Below, one piece after another: positions 21,752-34,300 of a stretch of DNA of 64,000 nucleotides. Source of the stretch: Archivesica marissinica (Eukaryota > Mollusca > Bivalvia > Venerida > Vesicomyidae); the NCBI GenBank assembly GCA_014843695.1, contig CM026401.1, positions 29,120,062 through 29,184,061 of the forward strand, in the 5' to 3' direction. Made by a program: the position numbers and the translations under genes. Every line of letters begins with the position of its first letter. Positions within the stretch are counted from its first letter, which is position 1. A model generated the notes under the pieces. That model saw only the letters and a list, made by a program, of their open reading frames with translations, was not told the origin of the DNA and searched no databases.

Positions 21752-22314
21752 TAGCCTGGGAATAGGCATCGATATATTTTGCATGGTCAGTCAAACAAAT
21801 ATATTTTAACACCAAGACTATTAATTGGGCCGTATTGAGTTTCTGATCATAGAACAGAACAGAACAGAACATAAGTTTATTCATGACGTATACATAAGTA
21901 CATAGTCATAATATATACATATAATTACATATAAATAAACAAGTGATCAATAAAGCTATCGTATAGCTACTGTAATCTAATTTAATATAGAGGATGAACA
22001 TTCTAGTTAGTTGTTTTGTGTAATTAAGAAGACAATATCAGATCAACGCCTGGAGAAACTGGATGGATTGTCCGTGTAATTATTGACTCGCATTAATCCT
22101 ATTAATAGGCCTATTAGCACGTGACTTAATTAATGACGTACTTGAATCGAAAGCGAGGCACTGCAATGTTGATACAACTTTATAATTGGCCGCCATGTTT
22201 ACGGGTCAATGGAACGATAAATAGTTTTAAAAAGTACAATGTACGTCTGATTTGACATATTTACTCAAGCCAGAAATTAAAAAGTGAAAAATCGACAGAT
22301 TGACACCCAGGCTA
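21752..22314. mobile_element. MITE, second copy, split by a nested insertion
   Basis: Termini TAGCCTGGG and CCCAGGCTA match the intact 163-bp copy at 14215-14377, as do internal segments (CAAATATATTTTAACACC, CTATTAATTGGGCCGTATT, TTAAAAAGTGAAAAATCGAC). Flanks GCACTTTAG (21743-21751) and GCATTTTAG (22315-22323) form a 9-bp target duplication with one mismatch. About 400 bp of unrelated sequence interrupts it after TTTCTGATCAT. The intact copy serves as the empty-site comparison. Confidence 0.75.
21851..22245 (-). mobile_element. Nested insertion, probable LINE 3' end (minus strand)
   Basis: The insert starts with four AGAAC repeats and then ATAAGTTTATTCATGACG. In reverse complement this is a TGAATAAACTTAT end followed by (GTTCT)n, the kind of short 3' microsatellite tail seen on CR1-like LINEs. 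TCTGAT occurs at both boundaries and may be the target duplication. The remaining 350 bp has no coding motif that I recognise, so it could be 3' UTR only. The right boundary is approximate. Confidence 0.45.
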
Positions 22315-22323
22315 GCATTTTAG

Positions 22324-24750
22324 CACAACTCGAGTGATAGTAATTGGGCCATAAAATGCTATGGCAACGTAAAAATAGTGAAATAATTTAGTCTTATTAT
22401 ACTTTTATAATTGCAATTCATTCGTAGAACATAAGCTGAGGCCGGGAGATATTTTTAAATTTAAAATACATGTATATTCTAATAAAATTATGAACCGTAT
22501 TGTATGTGATATGCTACTTTCATATTATAAATATTGCATTCCTGGGTGGGCAATATAACAATATCAGCCCAAGGACAATAATATTAACCGGGGCGTTAGT
22601 CGAGGTTAATAATCATATTTCGAGATATGAAATATATTATATTTCCCATTCAGGAATGCAACATTTATTTCAATATGACGGACCCATGGTGGTACACGTG
22701 TTTGAAAAGATTCGACTCGTCTCAATAAATATATTGATATAATCTGTAAGTATCTAGAAGTTTTATGTATGTATTTCAATAAGCGTCTACTTATTACCAG
22801 AGACGCTTTGTTTTTAGCAATGTTTCAATCAGCGTTTTACTAATGCAGACCGGAAGCCAAAGGCAGTCAATAGTATCCAAAATATTGACTGATCGGGGGT
22901 AAATAATACTGACTGTTTGCCTATGGTAATTTTGCATTGAGTAGTCACGTGAGGTATAATAAAATAATCGTATCCTGCTGAAACTATATATACATTATAA
23001 ACAAATGACATATATAGCATTGCGTTAAATCTACGGCTATTCGTTAACGATGTTAGATATATATTTTTTATTCCGCCATATGATGAGATACATGTACATA
23101 ATAAACACAGTCAATTGATAACACAATGAACAGATGAGAGGGAACATTTTACGCATATTTGCACAATAATATATTATACATAGCTACAATTTGTTCGATG
23201 TATATACTAATAAATACTTTCAATTTTTTGTTTGTTTAGAATGAATAAGAAAATGACAGGGTACATTTAATAGAATATTAAGAATGAACAAAAAGAACTT
23301 TACAAAAGATAATTTTAATAGCTTAGCTTCCTTAATAAACTGTTTGAATGCCGCTCCCCGAAACCCCACACCTCGGAACAATATCGGCCAAGCTCTAAAG
23401 ACAGAGATATCGCAATAAATGCAACTGTATAAAATATCATATCAATATGGATATATATTTCCATTTGGAAATCATTTGTTTAATTGGAATAAAGGAATAG
23501 TGTGTATTATAATAGTTATTCCCGCTTTAACCTTACAGTGCGCTTTATAAACGCCTTTGCTTCAAGGAATATGAATTCATTTTTTTCGTCCTTGAGGTTT
23601 TCGCTACCAAACAGGAGGTTTGGAAAATGCGAGTATCTTGGAATAAGATGTATCTTTGATGGCGGTATATATTACATTGGAAAACAAGTGTTCATCATCT
23701 GCACGGGGACTTCCACGAAATGGATCAGCGTTCAAATTACTTCATTCATTTCTGATTCTAGCATGGTAAACTGAGTAACTTCTGTTACAATAACTTCTGT
23801 GAACAATTTGAATAGTACTTAACATCATTATTGCATCCTGGAAGTGTTCTTATGAACCATTTGAAAGCGAAAATGGACCATACCTACAGCAAGTAAAACA
23901 TTAATGCAAACATGCGGTGGATGTGGATGAAGCCTACATATAGAATAATAATATACTGGTTAATAAATGGCGTACATTATTGCAGTGAGAGAAACAGCTA
24001 AAACATAAATACATATATATACCTATTGAAAATATCTGGCAGCTAGACCCATCTAGTAATCCAATTGAAAGTAACACGAACAGTAATTTCTTCATATTTA
24101 CTCCATTTTGAAACTTTCCATTCCGTACATGTTAAAATATCAACCTGTTAAAAAATAGTGCGCACTTTTATATTTTTCAAACCAACCGTTTCCGCGGTAA
24201 ATGATGCGCAGCCAACTTTATCGGATGCAAAAAAATGATGTCCAAATAGAGAAATAAACGTACTGAGGCTCAATATGGATATTCTTAACTGGTATTTTAG
24301 TACAGTTTTATACCACACCATTACAGATGGATTGGGCACACGTAGTAGCGTAGTAACCTAATAACCTAATAACAACTATATTTAAGGTATTCTCCAACCA
24401 TATGTAGAGTTCTCCAACCATAATGTAGAGTTTGGTAGAGTTCTTTTTGAAATATGCAACGATGCTTTTCAAAAACAAACTGTGAATATTGAAAAGGAAA
24501 TGTTCACGCATCAGATTACGGTTTTACACCCTGGTGATATTTATTACAGTTTCATCTATATGCCCTACCGAATATATATAGCAAAGAACATCGATATTAA
24601 TTATAAAAGAATTACTAATATAATTACATGTATTACAATAAATCAAACTACCACTGTCCACTGATACATTATTATATTTGCAGAGTAAAACCGAGGAACA
24701 TTTGCTAATTGAAAGTTAAATATTACTTAAAACCAAAAGCACAGACAAAA
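22324..24750. other. AT-rich unique region, no supportable gene
   Basis: Contains the imperfect palindrome at 22520-22678 and a small hairpin at 22781-22808 (AAGCGTCT, 12-base loop, AGACGCTT). It also has a 20-bp direct repeat near 24389-24430 (TTCTCCAACCATATGTAGAG). Frames at 22829-23020 (minus), 23502-23774 (plus), 24148-24511 (minus) and 24482-24664 (plus) show no domain, signal peptide or family signature that I can name. Confidence 0.4.
22520..22678. mobile_element. Imperfect 159-bp palindrome, MITE candidate
   Basis: The left arm is TCATATTATAAATATTGCAT then TCCTGGGTGGGCAATATA. The right arm, in reverse complement, is TCATATTGAAATAAATGTTG then CATTCCTGAATGGGAAATAT. The arms match over about 35 bp with a 2-bp gap and a few substitutions. 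The centre holds TTAACCGGGGCGTTAGTCGA. No target duplication was identified, so the class is unknown. Confidence 0.5.
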
Positions 24751-24751
24751 T

Positions 24752-24818
24752 ACCTCGGTTTAAAGTCCCATCTGAAAGACTGTTAATTTTATTAGAGTCT
24801 GATGGTGGATCGAACCTG
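24752..24818 (-). mobile_element. SINE family 1 fragment
   Basis: 67 bp covering only box B and the start of the body: TACCTCGGTTTAAAGTCCCA, TCTGAAAGACTGTTAATTTT, then GGATCGAACCTG. Both ends are lost, and an A-run follows on the right. Confidence 0.85.
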
Positions 24819-24863
24819 AAAAAAAATGAAATCCCGAAATGGATATAAAGCAATAATGCCCAG

Positions 24864-25965
24864 TGAATGTATGTTGATTAGAACCTACCCATACACACTG
24901 CTGTTTATGAATGTATGTTGATTAGAACCTACCAATACACACTGCTGTTTATGAATGTATGTTGATTAGAACCTACCAATACACACTGCTGTTTATGAAT
25001 GTATGTTGATTAGAACCTACCAATACACACTGCTGTTTATGAATGTATGTTGATTAGAACCTACCCATACACACTGATGTTAATGAATGTATGTTGATTA
25101 GAACCTACCAATACACACTGATGTTAATGAATGTATGTTGATTAGAACCTACCCATACACACTGATGTTAATGAATGTATGTTGATTAGAACCTACCAAT
25201 ACACACTGATGTTAATGAATGTATGTTGATTAGAACCTACCAATACACACTGATGTTAATGAATGTATGTTGATTAGAGCCGACCAATACACACTGATGT
25301 TAATGAATGTATGTTGATTATAACCTACCAATACACACTGATGTTAATGAATGTATGTTGATTAGAACCTACCAATACACACTGATGTTAATGAATGTAT
25401 GTTGATTAGAGCCGACCAATACACACTGATGTTAATGAATGTATGTTGATTATAACCTACCAATACACACTGATGTTAATGAATGTATGTTGATTAGAAC
25501 CTACCAATACACACTGATGTTAATGAATGTATGTTGATTATAACCTACCAATACACACTGATGTTAATGAATGTATGTTGATTAGAGCCGACCAATACAC
25601 ACTGATGTTAATGAATGTATGTTGATTATAACCTACCAATACACACTGATGTTAATGAATGTATGTTGATTAGAACCTATCCATACACACTGATGTTTAT
25701 GAATGTATGTTGATTAGAACCTATCCATACACACTGCTGTTTATGAATGTATGTTGATTAGAACCTATCCATACACACTGATGTTTATGAATGTATGTTG
25801 ATTAGAACCTATCATTACACACTGGCGTTTATGAATTACATGCTGAGTTTTAGAGCCTACAATTACACCCTGGTGTTTATGAATGGATGTTCAGTTTTAG
25901 AGCCTACCATTGCACCATGAAGTTTATGAATGTATGTTGATTATAGTCTACCATTACACCCTGAT
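24864..25965. repeat. 44-bp minisatellite (about 24 units)
   Basis: Units contain GAATGTATGTTGATTAGAAC, CTACCAATACACACTGATGT and TAAT or TTAT. Subtypes with GATTATAACC and GATTAGAGCCG alternate in blocks between 25200 and 25640, suggesting three- to four-unit duplications. The last three units (from 25830) are strongly diverged. Confidence 0.95.
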
Positions 25966-26117
25966 GTGCTATGCCGGTGACCTACACGCTGTGTGCAGAT
26001 TAGTGAAATATGTTCACCAGTATATGAGGGTAGATGATTTCTCAATTCGCTTACCGATTCGGAATATATGCTTTATTAGCAACCAGTCAATTAATTTATC
26101 AACACATCATATAGTTA
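25966..26117. other. Unique spacer between arrays
   Basis: About 150 bp of unique sequence. A 70-codon frame beginning in the last 44-bp unit (25910-26122) shows no recognisable motif. Confidence 0.4.
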
Positions 26118-27959
26118 GGTAAATGTACTATTTGGGACGGGGATAGGTAAGCAAATATAATAATTGGGACAAGGATATGTAAGTCAATGTACTAATTGGG
26201 ACGAGGATATGCAAGTAAATATACTAATTGGGACGAGTATAGGTAAGTCAATGTACTAATTGGGACGAGTATAGGTAAGTCAATGTACTAATTGGGACGA
26301 GTATAGGTAAGTCAATGTACTAATTGGGACGAGGATATGCAAGTAAATATACTAATTGGGACGAGTATAGGTAATTCAATGTACTAATTGGGACGAGGAT
26401 ATGCAAGTAAATATACTAATTGGGACGAGTATAGGTAAGTCAATGTACTAATTGGGACGAGTATATGTAAGTCAATGTACTAATTGGGACGAGGATATGC
26501 AAGTAAATATACTAATTGGGACGAGTATAGGTAAGTCAATGTACTAATTGGGACGAGTATAGGTAAGTCAATGTACTAATTGGGACAAGGATATGCAAGT
26601 AAATATACTAATTGGGACACGTAAAGGTATGTCAATGTACTAATTGGGACGAGGATATGTAAGTCACTGTACTAATTGGGACGAGGATATGCAAGTAAAT
26701 ATACTAATTGGGACGAGGATATGCAAGTAAATATACTAATTGGGACGAGTATAGGTAAGTCAATGTACTAATTGGGCCGAGGATATGTAAGTAAATATAC
26801 TAATTGGGACGAGGATATGCAAGTAAATATACTAATTGGGACGAGTATATGTAAGTCAATGTACTAATTGGGCCGAGGATATGTAAGTCAATGTACTAAT
26901 TGGGACGAGTATATGTAAGTCAATGTACTAATTGGGCCGAGGATATGCAAGTAAATATACTAATTGGGACGAGTATAGGTAAGTCAATGTACTAATTGGG
27001 CCGAGGATATGTAAGTCAATGTACTAATTGGGACGAGTATAGTTAAGTCAATGTAGTAATTGGGACGAGGATATGCAAGTAAATATACTAATTGGGACGA
27101 GTATAGGTAAGTCAATGTACTAATTGGGACGAGGATATGCAAGTAAATATACTAATTGGGACGAGTATAGGTAAGTCAATGTACTAATTGGGACTAGTAT
27201 AGGTAATTCAATGTACTAATTGGGACGAGGATAGGTAAGTAAATATACTAATTGGGACGAGTATAGGTAAGTCAATGAACTAATTGGGACGAGGATGTGT
27301 AAAAAATGTACTAATTGGGACGAGTATAGGTAAGTAAATGTACTAATTGGGTCAAGGAAACAAAAGCCTATGTACTAATTGGGCCGATGATAGGTAAGAT
27401 AATGTACTAATTAGGAATGTGATAGGTAAGCAAATGTACTAACTGGGAAAAGTATACGTAAGTAAATGTACTAATGGGGGACGAGGATACGTAATCAAAT
27501 GTACTAATTTAGATGAGGATACATAAGCAAATGTACTAATTGTTATGAGGAGTAGTAAGTATAATTACTACTTAGGACCAGGATAGGTAAACAATTATAC
27601 GAATTGGGACGAGAATACGTAAACAAATATACGAATTGGAACGATAAAACGTAAACAAATGTACTAATTGGGACGAGAATACGAAAACAAATGTACTAAT
27701 TGGGACGTGGAGTAGTAAGTATAATTACTACTTAGGACCAGGATAGGTAAACAATTATACGAATTGGGATGAGAATACGTAAACAAATATACTAATTGGA
27801 ACGATAAAACGTAAACAAATGTACTAATTGGGACGAGAATACGAAAACAAATGTACTAATTGGGACGAGCATATGCAAGTAAATATACTAATAGGGACGA
27901 GTATAGGTAAGTGAATGTACTAATTGGGACGAGGATGTTTAAACAAATGTACTAATTGG
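26118..27959. repeat. 32-bp satellite (about 57 units)
   Basis: Units contain GTACTAATTGGGACGAGTAT and AGGTAAGTCAAT. Two main subtypes alternate: GAGTATAGGTAAGTCAATGT and GAGGATATGCAAGTAAATAT. From about 27290 units become diverged. A five-unit block containing AGTAGTAAGTATAATTACTA is duplicated with a 160-bp offset (27551 and 27711). Confidence 0.96.
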
Positions 27960-28322
27960 ATGCTAATTATATGCAACATACTATTAATACAAGGTGGGTT
28001 TTCTCTGGGTACTCCAGTTTCCACCAACACGAAGGACTACATGGACGAACGGCACGGTGTACGCGATACATGTGCACGTCATCGGCGAGAGCCGCAAATC
28101 AAACAGCTATTGGTTTTCGCGACACTACGTTAAAATGGCACTTTTCGGCCATTGACTACGAAATGATTTTGGGCTCGTTGGATCAGCCGTATCGAGATGC
28201 TTCAGAATAGCTACGGTATATTTCGCGTGACCACACCTACCCGCGTCAATAAAAGTGATTAATATATTGTTTTAAGTTGTTAAAGATCGTTGCCAAAACA
28301 TAATGTTTAGAAAACATTTATT
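27960..28322. other. Unique island between two satellites
   Basis: A 360-bp non-repetitive stretch, richer in G+C than its surroundings. Two overlapping plus-strand frames (27924-28133 and 27956-28210, 69 and 84 codons) start in or at the edge of the 32-bp array and carry no recognisable motif. The second includes FRDTTLKWHFSAIDYEMILG. I do not recognise it. Confidence 0.35.
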
Positions 28323-31300
28323 AGTACTTATAATGATGATCAGTCAATGAATGCATATGTTAGTACTTGTAATGATGATCCATCAATGAATGCATACGTT
28401 AGTACTTGTAATGGTTATCAGTCAATGAATGCATATGTTAGTACTTGTAATGATGATCAGTCAATGCATGCATATGTTAGTACTTGTAACGATGATCCAT
28501 CAATGAATGCATATGTTAGTACTTGTAATGGTGATCAGTCAATGAATGCATATGTTAGTACTTGTAATGATGATCCATCAATGAATGCATATGTTAGTAC
28601 TTGTAACGATGATCAGTCAATGAATGCATATGTTAGTACTTGTAATGATGATTCATCAATGAATGCATATGTTAGTACTTGTAACGATGATCAGTCAATG
28701 AATGCATATGTTAGAACTTGTAATGATGATCATTCAATGAATGCATATGTTAGTACTTGTAATGATGATCCATCAATGAATGCATATGTTAGTACGTGTA
28801 ATGATCCATCAATGAATGCATATGTTAGAACTTGTAATGATGATCATTCAATGAATGCATATGTTAGTACTTGTAATGATGATCCATCAATGCATGCATA
28901 TGTTAGTACTTGTAATGATGATCCATCAATGAATGCATATGTTAGTACATGTAATGATGATCCATCAATGAATGCATATGTTAGTACTTGTAATGATGAT
29001 CCATCAATGAATGCATATGTTAGTACTTGTAATGATGATCCATCAATGAATGCATATGTTAGTACATGTAATGATGATCCATCAATGAATGCATATGTTA
29101 GTACTTGTAATGATGATCCATCAATGAATGCATATGTTAGTACTTGTAATGATGATCCATCAATGAATGCATATGTTAGTACTTGTAATGATGATCCATC
29201 AATGAATGCATATGTTAGTACTTGTAATGATGATCCATCAATGAATGCATATGTTAGTACTTGTAATGATGATCCATCAATGAATGCATATGTTAGTACT
29301 TGTAATGATGATCCATCAATGAATGCATATGTTAGTACTTGTAATGATGATCCATCAATGAATGCATATGTTAGTACTTGTAATGATGATCCATCAATGA
29401 ATGCATATGTTAGTACTTGTAATGATGATCCGTCAATGAATGCATATGTTAGTACTTGTAATGATGATCCATCAATGAATGCATATGTTAGTACTTGTAA
29501 TGATGATCCATCAATGAATGCATATGTTAGTACTTGTAATGATGATCCATCAATGAATGCATATGTTAGTACTTGTAATGATCCATCAATGAATGCATAT
29601 GTTAGTACTTGTAATGATGATCCATCAATGAATGCATATGTTAGTACTTGTAATGATGATCCATCAATGAATGCATATGTTAGTACTTGTAATGATGATC
29701 CATCAATGAATGCATATGTTAGTACTTGTAATGATGATCCATCAATGAATGCATATGTTAGTACTTGTAATGATCAATCAATGAATGCATATGTTAGTAC
29801 TTGTAATGATGATCAGTCAATGAATGCATATGTTAGTACTTGTAATGATGATCAGTCAATGAATGCATATGTTAGTACTTGTAATGATGATCCATCAATG
29901 AATGCATATGTTAGTACTTGTAATGATCCATCAATGAATGCATATGTTAGTACTTGTAATGATCAGTCAATGAATGCATATGTTAGTACTTGTAATGATC
30001 CATCAATGAATGCATATGTTAGTACTTGTAATGATGATCCATCAATGAATGCATATGTTAGTACTTGTAATGATGATCCATCAATGAATGCATATGTTAG
30101 TACTTGTAATGATCCATCAATGAATGCATATGTTAGTACTTGTAATGATGATCCATCAATGAATGCATATGTTAGTACTTGTAATGATGATCCATCAATG
30201 AATGCATATGTTAGTACTTGTAATGATGATCCATCAATGAATGCATATGTTAGTACTTGTAATGATGATCCATCAATGAATGCATATGTTAGTACTTGTA
30301 ATGATGATCCATCAATGAATGCATATGTTAGTACTTGTAATGATGATCCATCAATGAATGCATATGTTAGTACTTGTAATTATCCATCAATGAATGCATA
30401 TGTTAGTACTTGTAATGATGATCCATCAATGAATGCATATGTTAGTACTTGTAATGATGATCCATCAATGAATGCATATGTTAGTACTTGTAATGATGAT
30501 CAGTCAATGAATGCATATGTTAGTACTTGTAATGATGATCCATCAATGAATGCATATGTTAGTACTTGTAATGATGATCCATCAATGAATGCATATGTTA
30601 GTACTTGTAATGATGATCCATCAATGAATGCATATGTTAGTACTTGTAATGATGATCCATCAATGAATGCATGTGTTAATACTTGTAATGATGATCCTTC
30701 AATGAATGCATATGTTAGTACTTGTAATGATGATCCATCAATGCATGCATATGTTAGTACTTGTAATGATGATCCATCAATGAATGCATATGTTAGTACT
30801 TGTAATGATGATCCATCAATGAATGCATATGTTAGTACTTGTAATGATCCATCAATTAATGCATATGTTAGTACTTTTAATGATGATCCATCAATGAATG
30901 CATATGTTAGTACTTGTAATGATGATCCATCAATGAATGCATATGTTAGTACTTGTAATGATGATCCATCAATGAATGTATATGTTAGTACTTGTAATGA
31001 TGATCCATCAATGAATGCATATGTTAGTACCTGTAATGATCAATCAATGAATGCATATGTTAGTACTTGTAATGATGATCAGTCAATGAATGCATATGTT
31101 AGTACTTGTAATGATGATCAGTCAATGAATGCATATGTTAGTACTTGTAATGATGATCCATCAATGCATGCATATGTTAATACTTGTAATGATCCATCAA
31201 TGAATGCATATGTTAGTACTTGTAATGATCAGTCAATGCATGCATATGTTAGTACTTGTAATGATCCATCAATGCATGCATATGTTAGTACTTGTAATGA

Positions 31301-34300
31301 TGATCCATCAATGCATGCATATGTTAGTACTTGTAATGATGATCCATCAATGCATGCATATGTTAGTACTTGTAATGATCCATCAATGAATGCATATGTT
31401 AGTACTTGTAATGATGATCCATCAATGAATGTATATGTTAGTACTTGTAATGATGATCCATCAATGAATGCATATGTTAGTACTTGTAATGATGATCCAT
31501 CAATGCATGCATATGTTAGTACTTGTAATGATGATCCATCAATGAATGTATATGTTAGTACTTGTAATGATGATCCATCAATGAATGCATATATTAGTAC
31601 TTGTAATGATGATCCATCAATACATGCATATGTTAGTACTTGTAATTATCCATCAATGAATGCATATGTTAGTACTTGTAATGATGATCCATCAATGCAT
31701 GCATATGTTAGTACTTGTAATGATGATCCATCAATGAATGTATATGTTAGTACTTGTAATGATGATCAGTAAATGAATGCATATGTTAGTACTTGTAATG
31801 ATGATCAGTAAATGAATGCATATGTTAGTACTTGTAATGATGATCCATCAATGAATGTATATGTTAGTACTTGTAATGATGATCCATCAATGAATGTATA
31901 TGTTAGTACTTGTAATGATGATCAGTAAATGAATGCATATGTTAGTACTTGTAATGGTGATCAGTCAATGAATGCATATGTTAGTACTTGTAATGATGAT
32001 CAGTCAATGAATGCATATGTTAGTACTTGTAATGATCAGTCAATGAATGCATATGTTAGTACTTGTAATGATGATCCATCAATGAATGCATTGGTTAGTA
32101 CCTGTAATGATGATCCATCAATGAATGCATATGTTAGTACTTGTAATGATGATCCATCAATGAATGCATATGTTAGTACTTGTAATAATGATCCATCAAT
32201 GAATGCATATGTTAGTACTTGTAATGATGATCAGTCAATGCATGCATATGTTAGTACTTGTAATGATCCATCAATGCATGCATATGTTAGTACTTGTAAT
32301 GATGATCCATCAATGCATGCATATTTTAGTACTTGTAATGATGATCCATCAATGCATGCATATGTTAGTACTTGTAATTATCCATCAATGAATGCATATG
32401 TTAGTACTTGTAATGATGATCCATCAATGCATGCATATGTTAGTACTTGTAATGATCCATCAATGAATGCATATGTTAGTACTTGTAATGATGATCCATC
32501 AATGAATGTATATGTTAGTACTTGTAATGATGATCAGTAAATGAATGCATATGTTAGTACTTGTAATGGTGATCAGTCAATGAATGCATATGTTAGTACT
32601 TGTAATGATGATCAGTCAATGAATGCATATGTTAGTACTTGTAATGATGATCCATCAATGAATGCATATGTTAGTACCTGTAATGATGATCCATCAATGA
32701 ATGCATATGTTAGTACTTGTAATGATGATCCATCAATGAATGCATATGTTAGTACTTGTAATAATGATCCATCAATGAATGCATATGTTAGTACTTGTAA
32801 TGATGACCAGTCAATGAATGCATATGTGAGTACTTGTAATGATGATCAGTCAATGAATGCATATATTAGTACTTGTAATGATGATCAGTCAATGAATGCA
32901 TATATTTGTACTTGTAATGGTGATCAGCCAATGAATGCATATGTTAGTAGTTGTAATGATGATCAGTCAACGAATGAATGTTAGTACTTGTAATGATGAT
33001 CAGTCAATGAATGCATATGTTAGTACCTGTAATGGTGATCCATCAATGAATGCATATGTTAGTACTTGTAATGTGCAGTCAATGAATGCATATGTTAGTA
33101 CTTGTAACGATGATACATCAATGCATGCATATGTTAGTACTTGTAATGTGCAGTCAATGAATGCATATGTTAGTACTTGTAACGATGATACATCAATGAA
33201 TGCATATGTTAGTACTTGTAATGTGCAGTCAATGAATGCATATGTTAGTACTTGTAACGATGATACATCAATGAATGCATATGTTAGTACATGTAATGAT
33301 CCATCAATGCATGCATATGTTAGTACTTGTAATGATGATCAGTCAATGAATGCATGTTAGTACTTGTAATGATGATCAGTCAATGAATGCATATGTTAGT
33401 TCTTGTAATGGTGATCCATCAATGAATGCATATGTTAGTACTTGTAACGATGATCCATCAATGCATGCATATGTTAGTACATGTAACGATGATCCATCAA
33501 TGAATGCATATGTTAGTACTTGTAATGATGATCCATCAATGGATGCATATGTTAGTACTTGTAATGATCCATCAATGAATGCATATGTTAGTACTTGTAA
33601 TGATGATCCATCAAGGAATGCATATGTTAGTACTTGTAATGATGATCCATCAATGTGTGCACATGTTAGTACTTGTAATGATGATCCATCAATGCATGCA
33701 TATGTTAGTACTTGTAATGATGATCAGTCAATGAATGCATATGTTAGTACTTGTAATGATGATCCATCAATGAATGCATATGTTAGTACTTATAATGATG
33801 ATCAGTAAATGAATGCATGTTAGTACTTGTAATGATGATCAGTCAATGAATGCATATGTTAGTACTTGTAATGATCCATCAATGAATGCATATGTTAGTA
33901 CTTGTAACGATGATCCATCAATGCATGCATATGTTAGTACTTGTAATGATGATCAGTCAATGAATGCATATGTTAGTACTTGTAATGATGATCCATCAAT
34001 GAATGCATATGTTAGTACTTGTAATGATGATCCATCAATGAATGCATATATTAGTACTTGTAATGATGATCAGTCAATGAATGCATATGTTAGTACTTGT
34101 AATGATGATCCATCAATGAATGCATATGTTAGTACTTGTAATGATGATCAGTAAATGAATGCATGTTAGTACTGGTAATGATGATCAGTCAATGAATGCA
34201 TATGTTAGTACTTGTAATGATGATCAATCAATGAATGCATATGTTAGTAATTGTAATGATAATCCATCAATGCATGCATATGTTAGTACTTGTAATGATG

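Noticed and set aside
22781..22808. Rho-independent terminator-like hairpin followed by T-rich sequence
   Set aside because: An 8-bp stem with a 12-base loop in eukaryotic AT-rich DNA; no gene precedes it and such hairpins are common by chance.
23502..23774. 90-codon plus-strand frame
   Set aside because: Unique sequence but no recognisable domain, signal peptide or composition bias beyond AT-rich chance; listed only as part of the unique region.
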